The notes: generated from the sequence alone by a model not told the origin. A stretch of DNA of 64,000 bases from Sphingobacterium sp. ML3W (GCF_029542085.1 NZ_CP107036.1:5766001-5830000), one strand, 5' to 3'; counted from the first letter of the stretch, positions 34,225 through 43,116 are shown. Made by a program: numbers and translations.

Positions 34225-35355
34225 ATGAAAAGATTCCTCTCTTTACCCTTCTATGTCAAGTTAGCCTGCGTATTAATTAGTATCCTGCTTCTGGGATATC
34301 TGGCCAAGATTGGTGATACCATTCTGATCCCGATGATTTTGGGCTTACTGTTTTCCCTACTTTTGATTCCATTGAGCAATTTTATGGAACGTAAGCTACG
34401 TTTTCCAAGGACATTGGCAGGAATACTCAGTGTGATTCTGTTTTTTGGGGTATTGGGCTACGGTCTTTTCCTGTTGGCCTCTCAGCTTACCTTGTTGAAA
34501 GAAGACTTTCCGGCATTTAAAGAACAGATCATGGATGGGGCAGGTAAATTGCAGAGCTGGGTCAGTCAACAGTTTGGGATACAGCATAAAGAACAGATGG
34601 AATTCATCAATAAGACGGCTTCAAAGTCGGTTGATTCAGGTACGCTGTTTTTGGGAACGGCACTGGTGTCACTCTCCTCCTTGTTTATTTTATTTGTTTT
34701 TACTTTCCTGTATACTTTCTTTCTACTGATTTATAGAGGTCATATCGTGAAGTTCCTTTTATTTGTCAATCGTGTCGAAGACCGGCCAATTGTTGTGGAT
34801 GTGGTCAGACAGATTCAATATGTGGTTAAGAAATATTTGATCGGTCTGTTGATTCAGATGAGCTTGGTTTCCCTTTTAGTTTTTATTTGTCTCTCTTTAA
34901 TTGGTGTAAAATACAGTCTGCTTTTAGCCTTGATTACAGGTGTATTCAACGTATTGCCTTATGTAGGTATTTTCTCCTCAATGCTTATCATAGCTATTCT
35001 GACCTTTGCAACAGCTTCGTTTACGCACGTGGTGCTGGTGATCTTGGCATTGATTATTGTGCACATGATTGACAGCAATTTTATTGTTCCCAAAATTGTG
35101 GGATCAAAGGTAAAGGTCAATTCCTTATTTGCCATGTTGTCCATTATTATCGGCGAGATGATATGGGGGATTTCAGGTATGTTTTTGGCTATTCCTATTT
35201 TGGCAATAGTCAAAATTGTAATGGACCGCATTAAAGAGCTTAAGCCCTGGGGATTTTTATTAGGGGAGGAGGACAGTAAAGATGAAGTATACAAAGATTT
35301 ATTCGATTCTTTAAACCCTATCGAGAAGAAGATAATTGATGAGGGGAAAGAGTAG
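34225..35355 (+). CDS. AI-2E family transporter (permease)
   Basis: 376 residues with about eight hydrophobic segments: two pairs at the N-terminus (VKLACVLISILLLGYLA, ILIPMILGLLFSLLLIPL), a cytosolic or periplasmic helical region (about 95-145), then the rest, including the conserved LLALITGVFNVLPYVG and GIFSSMLIIAILTFA and the C-terminal VHMIDSNFIVPKIVGSKVKVNSL motif of the PF01594 family. Members export diverse small molecules, some being sodium/proton antiporters; AI-2 transport should not be assumed. Monocistronic. Confidence 0.92.
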   Translation: MKRFLSLPFYVKLACVLISILLLGYLAKIGDTILIPMILGLLFSLLLIPLSNFMERKLRFPRTLAGILSVILFFGVLGYGLFLLASQLTLLKEDFPAFKEQIMDGAGKLQSWVSQQFGIQHKEQMEFINKTASKSVDSGTLFLGTALVSLSSLFILFVFTFLYTFFLLIYRGHIVKFLLFVNRVEDRPIVVDVVRQIQYVVKKYLIGLLIQMSLVSLLVFICLSLIGVKYSLLLALITGVFNVLPYVGIFSSMLIIAILTFATASFTHVVLVILALIIVHMIDSNFIVPKIVGSKVKVNSLFAMLSIIIGEMIWGISGMFLAIPILAIVKIVMDRIKELKPWGFLLGEEDSKDEVYKDLFDSLNPIEKKIIDEGKE

Positions 35356-35775
35356 AGAAAAGTAAGGTGATAGGCGAATAAGGGGCGAAGCGTTTCCGAA
35401 TGAGTTATGAAGAAACAATGAGCAAGTTGCAGCAGTGGTAATCGCACTAACTTCCTGCTTTCTTTGTCATTTTTCCTGGATTTCTTCGCTTGTTGTCCCA
35501 CTTGTGGTCTACTATTGGCCTACAATCACCTTACTGTAGTAAGTCAATAGTAGGAAAACTGTAGGCCAATAGCAGGTGAAACTTAGAAGGATGTTAGGAA
35601 ATAATAGGAAGAACGTGCTTATTTAATCGTATAGTACTTGGTTTAAATTTCTGGACAAAAAAATATTTTCGATATGGCTATGTAATTTCTTCTGTCGGGG
35701 CAGTTCAAACATATCTCTACGCTGTACAAAATTACTGATAAATCTGTCTTCCTTATTGTTAAGAAATTCTGGATT
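35356..35775. other. Intergenic region with nested inverted repeats
   Basis: About 420 bp without a gene. It holds several inverted repeats at 35511-35574, described separately. The right part should once have contained the 5' half of the truncated beta-barrel gene, but no signal peptide or start can be recognised. Confidence 0.6.
35511..35574. repeat. Nested, mutually exclusive inverted repeats
   Basis: CTATTGGCCTACA (35514-35526) is the exact reverse complement of TGTAGGCCAATAG (35562-35574). The overlapping CTACTATTG (35511-35519) pairs instead with CAATAGTAG (35547-35555). CTTAC/GTAAG at 35532-35545 forms a small inner hairpin. The two large stems cannot form together. Confidence 0.85.
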
Positions 35776-36036
35776 TAATTGCGCTTAGGTGCGGGGCCCT
35801 ATGCTGGTGTCGGTATACATGCTAAAGCCACTCGGGGTAATGAAAGTGATAGTTTTAGCGACGCCGGTCTTAAAACCTTTGATGCTGGTTTAAACTTTCT
35901 CGCTGGGTTCAAATTAACAAACGGTTTCTTGATTAATGGAGGATATGGTCTAGGATTGACAAATATAGTGAAAGGAGCTGAGGATGGTTCTGCCAAAAAC
36001 CGCGTATTCTCAGTCGGTGTTGGTTACCGGTTCTAA
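35776..36036 (+). pseudogene. Truncated beta-barrel protein gene
   Basis: The frame from 35779 encodes 85 residues (LGAGPYAGVGIHAK ... SVGVGYRF) that align with the last 90 residues of the beta-barrel protein at 33501-34109 (FIGAGPYVGFGLSG ... SVGIGFGL), sharing NFLAGxxLTNGFxINxGYGLGLTN. There is no ATG, signal peptide or N-terminal strands; the only start candidate is a TTG inside the domain. It is the 3' half of a decayed duplicate. Confidence 0.8.
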
Positions 36037-36052
36037 GTAAAAAGTATAACAA

Positions 36053-36090
36053 ACGAAAAAAGGGCTTTTCTTACGAAAGGCCCTTTTTGT
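36053..36090. terminator. Bidirectional terminator between the pseudogene and rpsJ
   Basis: AAAAAAGGGC and GCCCTTTTTG pair around CTTACGAAAGG; A- and T-runs lie on both sides, so it can end transcription of rpsJ on the minus strand as well as of the plus-strand remnant. Confidence 0.75.
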
Positions 36091-36109
36091 TTTCAGTGAC
36101 TGAAATCTA

Positions 36110-36415
36110 TCACACTTTGATTTCTACTTCAACACCTGAAGGTAATTCAAGTTTCATCAATGCGTCAACAGTTTTAGCGTTTGATGAATAGATATCCAAC
36201 AATCTTTTGTAAGCACACAATTGGAATTGCTCACGTGCTTTTTTGTTAACGTGTGGCGAACGTAATACCGTGTAGATTTTTTTCTCAGTAGGCAATGGAA
36301 TAGGACCACTAACAACTGCACCTGTAGGTTTTACTGTTTTTACGATTTTTTCAGCTGACTTGTCAACCAAATTGTAATCGTAAGATTTCAATTTAATTCT
36401 GATTCTTTGGCTCAT
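36110..36415 (-). CDS. rpsJ: 30S ribosomal protein S10
   Basis: 101 residues, full length. RIRIKLKSYDYNLVDKSA, PTGAVVSGPIPLPT and RSPHVNKKAREQFQ are diagnostic. Last gene of the str operon (rpsL-rpsG-fusA-rpsJ). It is followed by a terminator and an unrelated plus-strand pseudogene rather than by rplC, so the S10 cluster is not contiguous here. In E. coli S10 also acts as NusE in transcription antitermination. Confidence 0.98.
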   Translation of the reverse strand: MSQRIRIKLKSYDYNLVDKSAEKIVKTVKPTGAVVSGPIPLPTEKKIYTVLRSPHVNKKAREQFQLCAYKRLLDIYSSNAKTVDALMKLELPSGVEVEIKV

Positions 36416-36543
36416 TTTTATTTATTTAAAATGATTGCTAATTAGAGCTATTCACAACTAGCAACCGGTGTGTATTTTTTGATTAAAGAACAAAGATAAA
36501 AGCTTGTAGTCTTTCATCTTTGTTCCTTTATTTTTGAGTTCTA

Positions 36544-38667
36544 TTATTCTACAGAACCTTTGATTTTACCTTTTGATTTTGCAATCACGTCATCAGCAAC
36601 GTTACGAGGAGCTTCAGCAAAGTGATCAAATTCCATTGTAGATGTTGCACGACCTGAAGTGATTGTACGTAATTGAGTTACGTAACCGAACATTTCAGAA
36701 AGTGGAACCAATGCTTTGATTACTTGTGCACCGTTACGTGAATCCAAACCTTGCATTTGACCACGACGACGGTTTAAGTCACCCATTACATCACCCATGT
36801 TTTCTTCTGGTGTTAAAACCTCTATTTTCATAATTGGTTCCATTAACACAGGAGAACATTTAGGCAATCCTTCACGGTATGCTTGACGAGCAGCTAATTC
36901 GAAAGACAATGAATCTGAATCGACAGCGTGGAATGAACCATCAATCAAACGAACTTTCATTCCTGATAATGGGAATCCTGCTAATACACCATTTTTCATT
37001 GAAGTTTCAAATCCTTTTTGAACAGATGGGATAAATTCTTTAGGAATTTTACCACCCACGATTTCATTCACGAATTGAAGCGGTGATTTAGTTAAATCGA
37101 AATCCTCGTCTGCTGGAGAAATAACAACTTTAATGTCCGCGAATTTACCACGACCACCTGATTGTTTTTTGAATACCTCACGGTGCTCAGTAGTACCGTT
37201 GATAGACTCTTTGTATGATACTTGAGGAGCACCTTGGTTAACCTCAACTTTGAATTCACGTTTCAAACGGTCGATCAAGATCTCTAAGTGAAGCTCACCC
37301 ATACCAGAGATAACTGTTTGACCAGTTTCTTCGTCAGTTTTAACAACGAATGTAGGATCTTCTTCAGCTAATTTACCAAGACCAATACCTAATCTATCTA
37401 CGTCAGCTTGAGTTTTAGGCTCAATCGCTAAACCAATTACTGGCTCAGGGAAAGTCATAGACTCTAATACAATAGGTGCTTTTTCGTCACAAAGTGTATC
37501 ACCAGTTTTGATGTCTTTGAAACCTACAACTGCACCGATATCACCAGCCTCAATAAAAGGAATAGGGTTTTGTTTGTTCGCGTGCATTTGGAAGATACGA
37601 GAGATACGCTCTTTGTTTCCTGAACGAGTGTTCAATACATAAGAACCAGCATCTAACTTACCAGAATAAGCACGGATGAAACACAAACGACCTACGAATG
37701 GGTCAGTCGCAATTTTGAAACCTAAAGCTGCGAAAGGCTCGTTAACAGATGGTTTACGCTCGATTTCTTCGCCAGTGTCAGGGTTAGTACCTTTTACAGC
37801 CTCTACATCAAGAGGTGAAGGCAATAATTCCATTACTAGATCCAACATGGTTTGAACACCTTTGTTTTTGAAAGATGAACCACATACCATAGGAACGATA
37901 GCATTATCTAATACTGCTTTACGTAAAGCATCTAAGATTTCGCGCTCAGTTAATGAATTTGGATCTTCGAAGAATTTCTCCATCAAAGTCTCATCATAAC
38001 CAGCTACTGCTTCTAATAATTTCTCACGGTATTCAGCAACTTCATCCACCATATCTGCAGGAATAGGAACTTCTGTAAACGTCATACCTTTATCATGCTC
38101 ATTCCATACGATACCGCGGTTGTTAATTAAATCAACAACACCAGTGAATGTATCTTCAGCGCCGATAGGTAATTGTAAAGCGACAGCGTCAGAACCTAAC
38201 ATTGATTTTACTTGACCAACAACTTTCAAGAAGTCAGCTCCTGAACGGTCCATTTTATTAACGAAACCGATACGTGGAACCTTATAGTTATCCGCCAATC
38301 TCCAGTTAGTCTCTGATTGAGGCTCAACACCATCAACCGCAGAGAATAAGAATACTAATCCGTCTAATACACGTAATGAACGGTTTACCTCAACCGTGAA
38401 ATCCACGTGTCCAGGTGTATCGATTACGTTTACTTGGTATTTATTACCACGGTATTGCCAGAAAACTGTAGTAGCAGCAGAAGTGATTGTAATCCCGCGC
38501 TCAGCCTCTTGCTCCATCCAGTCCATTGTTGAAGCACCTTCGTGAACTTCACCAATTTTATGGTTTACACCTGAGTAGTAAAGGATACGCTCAGTTGTTG
38601 TAGTTTTACCAGCATCGATGTGAGCAGCGATACCGATATTTCTAGTGAATTTTAAATCTCTTGCCAT
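36544..38667 (-). CDS. fusA: Elongation factor G
   Basis: 707 residues. The G1 motif AHIDAGKTTTTE, switch region RGITITSAATT, G3 DTPGHVDFT and G4 NKMDRSGAD are intact; domains II-V follow, ending with the EF-G C-terminal domain. GTP hydrolysis drives ribosomal translocation. The gene is 133 bp from rpsG upstream and 128 bp from rpsJ downstream, in the usual str order. It is a full-length canonical EF-G; only this copy is in the window. Confidence 0.98.
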   Translation of the reverse strand: MARDLKFTRNIGIAAHIDAGKTTTTERILYYSGVNHKIGEVHEGASTMDWMEQEAERGITITSAATTVFWQYRGNKYQVNVIDTPGHVDFTVEVNRSLRVLDGLVFLFSAVDGVEPQSETNWRLADNYKVPRIGFVNKMDRSGADFLKVVGQVKSMLGSDAVALQLPIGAEDTFTGVVDLINNRGIVWNEHDKGMTFTEVPIPADMVDEVAEYREKLLEAVAGYDETLMEKFFEDPNSLTEREILDALRKAVLDNAIVPMVCGSSFKNKGVQTMLDLVMELLPSPLDVEAVKGTNPDTGEEIERKPSVNEPFAALGFKIATDPFVGRLCFIRAYSGKLDAGSYVLNTRSGNKERISRIFQMHANKQNPIPFIEAGDIGAVVGFKDIKTGDTLCDEKAPIVLESMTFPEPVIGLAIEPKTQADVDRLGIGLGKLAEEDPTFVVKTDEETGQTVISGMGELHLEILIDRLKREFKVEVNQGAPQVSYKESINGTTEHREVFKKQSGGRGKFADIKVVISPADEDFDLTKSPLQFVNEIVGGKIPKEFIPSVQKGFETSMKNGVLAGFPLSGMKVRLIDGSFHAVDSDSLSFELAARQAYREGLPKCSPVLMEPIMKIEVLTPEENMGDVMGDLNRRRGQMQGLDSRNGAQVIKALVPLSEMFGYVTQLRTITSGRATSTMEFDHFAEAPRNVADDVIAKSKGKIKGSVE

Positions 38668-38800
38668 AATATTTTTAAGCAGCTGGCCTTATGGGCCTTA
38701 TGTGTTTAAATGTAATGTTAAATAAGTACACCGACCTTGATAAAAGATTGTTCGTTTATCGGAGGTCGGTGTAATCATATTTTTTTGAATGTCTTCAAAA

Positions 38801-39268
38801 TTAGAATCTGAAGTGTGAGAACGCTTTGTTAGCTTCCGCCATTTTGTGCGTATCTTCTTTCTTCTTAACAGCAGCACCTTCACCTTTAGAAGCTGAAATG
38901 ATTTCTCCTGCTAATTTTTCAAACATTGTTTTTTCACCACGTTTGCGAGCGTATGAAATTAACCATTTCATACCCAAAGCGATTTTACGGTCTGGACGAA
39001 CTTCCATAGGAACTTGGAAGTTAGCACCACCTACACGACGTGATTTAACTTCAACAGCAGGCATAACGTTGTTCAAAGCTTTTTTCCAAGCTTCTAAACC
39101 GCTTTCTTGTGTTTTTTGTTCTACTAATTCTACTGCATCGTAAAAAATAGAATAAGCGATAGATTTTTTACCATCTACCATCATATTGTTTACGAAACGT
39201 GTTACCTGAACGTCGTTAAACTTTGGATCAGGTAAAATGATTCTCTTTTTCGGTTTTGATTTTCTCAT
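38801..39268 (-). CDS. rpsG: 30S ribosomal protein S7
   Basis: 155 residues, full length (MRKSKPKKRIILPDPKF, FVNNMMVDGKKS, VEVKSRRVGGANFQVPMEV). It binds the 3' domain of 16S rRNA and nucleates 30S head assembly. In E. coli S7 is also the autogenous repressor of the str operon; I do not see a conserved structure to confirm this here. It starts 19 bp after rpsL. Confidence 0.98.
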   Translation of the reverse strand: MRKSKPKKRIILPDPKFNDVQVTRFVNNMMVDGKKSIAYSIFYDAVELVEQKTQESGLEAWKKALNNVMPAVEVKSRRVGGANFQVPMEVRPDRKIALGMKWLISYARKRGEKTMFEKLAGEIISASKGEGAAVKKKEDTHKMAEANKAFSHFRF

Positions 39269-39287
39269 TTTTCTTTCCTCCGTTTAA

Positions 39288-39701
39288 TTATTTCTTTTTA
39301 CCTTTTGTTGGAGCTGCAGCTACTTGTCCTGGTTTAGGACGCTTAGTTCCGTATTTAGAACGACGTTGGTTACGACCTGCTACACCTGAAGTATCTAATG
39401 CACCACGGATGATGTGGTAACGCACACCTGGTAAATCCTTAACACGACCACCACGGATCAATACGATCGAGTGCTCTTGTAAGTTGTGACCTTCTCCAGG
39501 GATGTAAGCGTTGACCTCTTTACCGTTTGTTAAACGTACACGAGCTACTTTACGCATTGCTGAGTTTGGTTTTTTAGGGGTAGTAGTATATACACGTGTA
39601 CATACACCTCTTCGCTGTGGACATGAGTCCAACGCTGGTGACTTACTCTTATCAACCAGAGCTACTCTACCTTTTCTAACTAATTGTTGAATAGTAGGCA
39701 T
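39288..39701 (-). CDS. rpsL: 30S ribosomal protein S12
   Basis: 137 residues including a slightly extended Lys-rich C-terminus. KSPALDSCPQRRGVCTRVYTTTPKKPNSAMRKVARV is the conserved decoding-centre region; the PKKPNS Lys (streptomycin-resistance position 43 in E. coli) is the wild-type Lys. First gene of the str operon. A TATCTTTG element on the minus strand (complement of 39750-39757) lies about 50 bases before the ATG, as expected for the operon's -7 box. Confidence 0.98.
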   Translation of the reverse strand: MPTIQQLVRKGRVALVDKSKSPALDSCPQRRGVCTRVYTTTPKKPNSAMRKVARVRLTNGKEVNAYIPGEGHNLQEHSIVLIRGGRVKDLPGVRYHIIRGALDTSGVAGRNQRRSKYGTKRPKPGQVAAAPTKGKKK

Positions 39702-39810
39702 TTACCTGTTTTTGTTTATAAATTTGATACCTAAATTATTTTAAGTTCGCAAAGATACTGATTTCGTTTTGAATATTAAATAGTTAGTATATAAAATTTA
39801 GATTATTTTT

Positions 39811-40188
39811 TCGAAATGGAAGCTCTCTTTTCCCTGGAGCGAAGCCATTTTCCCAGGTGGGCTAACAAGTTCGCGCTCCTTCTTCTGTATATTCTCCTAG
39901 GTCTAGATGATTTAGTCGGTGGGATTTTTCGTTTACTCACCTGTCGAAATCATTTCGACACACGACTAAGTCATTTTTCCCTGCAACGAAATAGTTTTGT
40001 CGGGCGTCGGAATGATTTATTCATCCATCTGTTTCGTTTTCTCCATGGTTTAGATGATTTCGCCGAGTGGAATTTTCATTTCCCCACATGGAAAAATGAC
40101 TCCGACACTGGTTTGGCTCATTCCGACATGGCGCAGAATCGATATTTTACTCGGCGAAATGGAGTAAACACAGTGCGGAATGTTTCCT
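39811..40188. repeat. Degenerate 21-bp tandem array (about 18 units)
   Basis: Cut into 21-mers from 39811, the sequence falls into about 18 successive units with the same loose pattern: a TCC/ACA start, GG near positions 5-7, a GAAAT/GAATG core at 10-14 and ATTTTC/ATTTCG at the end. Because 21 is a multiple of 3, a 129-codon plus-strand frame (39816-40205) stays open and reads as heptads such as CRNHFDT, QRNSFVG, RRNDLFI, WKNDSDT, RRNGVNT. No signal peptide or known domain is present, and the start has no clear promoter, so coding is doubtful. Confidence 0.7.
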
Positions 40189-40205
40189 TTTCTGAGATAG
40201 CGTAA

Positions 40206-40550
40206 TAATATGTGAGATTTGCTGTGATAATAATGGTGCCCCTCGTTTAGTGCTTGTACAATCCGATATTGCGCTTACAAGTTTAACAGCTGCTACTGGT
40301 TAATATTATGTTGTCAAATAAGGACAATAATAATGACGTTGTTTAGCCTTGGAGCGGAAAAAAACGAGATTTTATGTTTGACTCATAAAAATCTTTATTG
40401 TCTTGAATATTAGTTGCTCTGTGTTTTTCTGTAAAAATATTCTTCTACTGGTTTCTGAGTATATTTTATCTTTTTGCATGTTTATGCTTCTTTTTGGCAA
40501 GACGTTTGTAAAACACGGACGGATAATTAACAGTAAAAACAAATTAAAAT
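40206..40550. other. AT-rich intergenic region before the lipoprotein gene
   Basis: No gene recognised. The stretch CTACTGGTTTCTGAGTAT at 40444-40461 recurs almost exactly as CTACTGGTTTTTGAGTAT at 41410-41427, upstream of the next lipoprotein gene. The two leaders also share AAATTAAAAT before the start codon. Confidence 0.55.
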
Positions 40551-41024
40551 ATGCAAATTATGAAAATCAAATCGATGTATTTAATGGTATTAACGCTTGT
40601 GACGCTTGCGTTTGTGGGATGTTCGAAGGATGATGATAACACGGTGCCAACAGAGAATAAAGGCGCTCTTAAAGTTACAGTAACAACTTCTTCATCTTTT
40701 AGTGTTGACGGTGGAGAGGTGTCTGTATCTTGTGGGTCTATGGGTAGCAATGCAAAGCCACAAACATGGACTGTTAATGGAGCTGCGGGGACAGCTGGTC
40801 AAGTTTTATATTCAGTCGAAAAAGAGTATTTTCAAGCAGGTAAAACTGCTGTTTTGGAATCGCCAGCCAATTATTTGACCGCTAGTGTAAATATTTCTGC
40901 ATTTTCAATTAAGCAACCATTCACACTTACATACAAAGTTGAACAAGGTGGTAAAGTAATTGTTGAGAAATCTCAAGAGATTAAATCTGGAGTCACTCCT
41001 ATCTCAGTCTCATTAACATATTAG
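40551..41024 (+). CDS. Small surface lipoprotein of unknown function
   Basis: 157 residues; ATG 40551 was used, but ATG 40560 gives a cleaner lipoprotein signal (MKIKSMYLMVLTLVTLAFVGC). Lipidation Cys is followed by SKDDD, an acidic start typical of lipoprotein export signals in Bacteroidota. The mature part is Thr/Ser-rich and beta-like (ALKVTVTTSSSFSVDGGEVSVSCGSMG). No family recognised. A strong terminator follows. Its leader is related to that of the 41530 gene. Confidence 0.7.
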   Translation: MQIMKIKSMYLMVLTLVTLAFVGCSKDDDNTVPTENKGALKVTVTTSSSFSVDGGEVSVSCGSMGSNAKPQTWTVNGAAGTAGQVLYSVEKEYFQAGKTAVLESPANYLTASVNISAFSIKQPFTLTYKVEQGGKVIVEKSQEIKSGVTPISVSLTY

Positions 41025-41162
41025 TAAAATGGGATATTTGAGATGTGTCTGTAAAAACTGAGCAGTCATAATTTCTGAGATAGTACAAGCTTCTATTTTC
41101 TGCAATCGTTGCATTATCTATAGTTAAGTTGTATAGATTATATCTCAAAAAAATCTTAAAAA

Positions 41163-41199
41163 AAAGAGCGTCTATTTTGAAAATTAACGCTCTTTTTTA
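41163..41199 (+). terminator. Terminator after the lipoprotein gene
   Basis: GAGCGT/ACGCTC stem flanked by A- and T-runs (AAAAAA/TTTTTT), so potentially bidirectional. It abuts the rnr remnant. Confidence 0.8.
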
Positions 41200-41201
41200 T
41201 T

Positions 41202-41354
41202 TTACGACAACAACTTAGAATCTATTACCGTTTATCCAGATCGACTTTCTTCATGCAGATCTGAACCCACATCACCCAGTTGGAATTTCTTTTTCTTCCG
41301 CTGGCCAATGATCGCATAGCTAGGTATTCAGCCTGTTTGTATTTGATGGATACA
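41202..41354 (-). pseudogene. Decayed 3' fragment of rnr
   Basis: On the minus strand this matches the last codons of the intact rnr at 44445-44735. Shared stretches are GACAACAAC, TTATCCAGATC, TGGAATTTCTTTTTCTTCCG (41281-41300) and GCCTGTTTGTATTT. Similarity over the first 115 bases is roughly 85 percent by eye. About 146 bp present in the intact gene (44563-44708) are missing at 41319. The TAA stop (complement of 41202-41204) is preserved. Confidence 0.85.
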
Positions 41355-41448
41355 TGTCATTATACCCAAATTCTAGACTTATTATAATAAATCATATTAG
41401 GATCAATCTACTGGTTTTTGAGTATTTTGGATATTTTCTTGTTTTATT

Positions 41449-41466
41449 TTTCCCTTTAAAGGGAAA
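41449..41466. promoter_or_regulatory. Perfect 18-bp palindrome upstream of the 41530 gene
   Basis: TTTCCCTTTAAAGGGAAA is fully self-complementary and lies 64 bases before the start codon, near the expected promoter. It could be an operator for a dimeric regulator. No regulator gene is adjacent. Confidence 0.45.
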
Positions 41467-41529
41467 TTTCATATATTGAATAAAGATTTTTTAGTGAAAA
41501 GAATAAATTAAAATGTTTAAAAGAAAATT

Positions 41530-43116
41530 ATGAAAAGAAAATTTATTGCAATCGCTGTGTTTTCGATCTGTTTGCAGTCTTGTGTAAAGGACGAAATAAA
41601 ATCGTCTAAAATCGATCAAGTAGAGAGTTTTGCTAATGAAAATTTAGCTAAGGAGAAATTCGCTATTATTTTGTCTAAGGCGATTAGTTCAAATCAGTCA
41701 ATGAGAAACTTTATTCAAGAAGAGGCCCTTAAAATGATGGATAACGATTATGATGTTTTCTATCCATTTATAAAGGATGAAATTTTGGATAATAATTTGA
41801 GTTTTCGGGATAACTTATTAAAAGTTACAGATCAAGAAACATTAAATAGGGTTGAAGGTCAGTTACCTTTGCTAACGATTTACGTGCCTACTCTTCCTAG
41901 TGGTTTTTCTCCTGAAACTTGGAGTCCTAAGGATGAAATTCCAGCTGTAGTTGCGGAAGGAAATTATAAAAATAATGAGCTGGCATTTTTTCAGAATGGC
42001 GAAGAGAAAATAAAGATAAAAGCTAACCAAATACCGGGTTTTCCAACTCTGGTCGTAAAAAGTAATGAGAGGATCGCGGTAAAGAATAAAGGGTTGTTAG
42101 CAAGTTCTGGATCCGGTCGAAATGTTAAAGGTAACTATCAATTTATATCCAGTGAATTCGAAAATAAAGAGATCGGGAGTGGAGTAACTAAAGGAGCTAA
42201 TAAAAGAGATTTGAATATTTCAAAAAAAGCCAGTTCCACTTCATTGTCTGGTGTGAATTGGGGAGAACATAAGACAATAATTGAGCTAAATTTAATGGAG
42301 ATTTCAAAAGCGGGTATAAGTGATGCTGTAACTGCGTTTGAAACTTTCAAATGGAAACCCGATGAAGCTTGGCAAAGAGATTACGTTTATTATAATCTTT
42401 TGCCTGCATCTTATCCACCAGCGCCTAATGCTGGACAGTTCAATAAGAGAGCCCAGTTTAAGGAGTTTATTCATTATATTTCTATCTCTGAATCAGGTTT
42501 TAATTTAATGACAAATACAAATTCTGATCCCGACGATCCAATTTTATCTCCATCAAAAGCTCTTTCTCCTAATTTTTGGTCGGATGGTTATTTTGAAATA
42601 AGATTTGACGTAATATCCAATGCTAAAGATGGCGTGGGGGAGCGTTTTACGGATATTAGATCTGTAAAACCACAAGATTTATTCGATATAGAATACAGCT
42701 CAACATCTGGAGGCTTAATTTATGTGGTTAATAAAATAGTCCCGAAATTTGCCAAAGTAGATGTTCCATTGCAAGCATGGGATCTAGCGAATTTAACTTA
42801 TGGATGGAAAATTTCGGTTTCGGAACTCGATCAAGCCAGTACATCTACTGTAAGTACCACGAATACTTCAAAATTCGCAACTAATTTTGGCCTTGATAAA
42901 ACGAAAATTGGTTTAAAGTTTGGAGCAAGTGTTGAAATAAGTTCTTCCAAAACACATACATATACCGTTCAGAATGTGACCGATGAATTGGGGGATATAT
43001 TGGTCCATTTTGGAGATAAAATTGTAAAAGACGAAGGAATGAACGCAAGTTATATCTTTAATACAGCATACAATTCAAATATTTCTATGTTAATAGCTCC
43101 AAAGAAAATAGAATAA
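41530..43116 (+). CDS. Large lipoprotein of unknown function
   Basis: 528 residues with lipidation Cys17 (FSICLQSC). The N-terminal region (about 25-110) is helical and charged (MRNFIQEEALKMMDNDYDVFYPFIKDEI). The middle contains PLLTIYVPTLPSGFSPETWSPKDEIPAVV; the C-terminal part (about 320-528) is beta-rich with many Ser/Thr. I recognise no domain. The coding sequence is AT-rich compared with neighbours, and it sits between a rnr remnant and an IS element, which suggests acquisition. Its 3' end lies 20 bp from the IS. Confidence 0.65.
   Translation: MKRKFIAIAVFSICLQSCVKDEIKSSKIDQVESFANENLAKEKFAIILSKAISSNQSMRNFIQEEALKMMDNDYDVFYPFIKDEILDNNLSFRDNLLKVTDQETLNRVEGQLPLLTIYVPTLPSGFSPETWSPKDEIPAVVAEGNYKNNELAFFQNGEEKIKIKANQIPGFPTLVVKSNERIAVKNKGLLASSGSGRNVKGNYQFISSEFENKEIGSGVTKGANKRDLNISKKASSTSLSGVNWGEHKTIIELNLMEISKAGISDAVTAFETFKWKPDEAWQRDYVYYNLLPASYPPAPNAGQFNKRAQFKEFIHYISISESGFNLMTNTNSDPDDPILSPSKALSPNFWSDGYFEIRFDVISNAKDGVGERFTDIRSVKPQDLFDIEYSSTSGGLIYVVNKIVPKFAKVDVPLQAWDLANLTYGWKISVSELDQASTSTVSTTNTSKFATNFGLDKTKIGLKFGASVEISSSKTHTYTVQNVTDELGDILVHFGDKIVKDEGMNASYIFNTAYNSNISMLIAPKKIE

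Noticed and set aside
34959..35501. 180-codon minus-strand frame overlapping the AI-2E permease
   Set aside because: Antisense to membrane helices, no start context, no homology features; its N-terminal part lies in the intergenic spacer.
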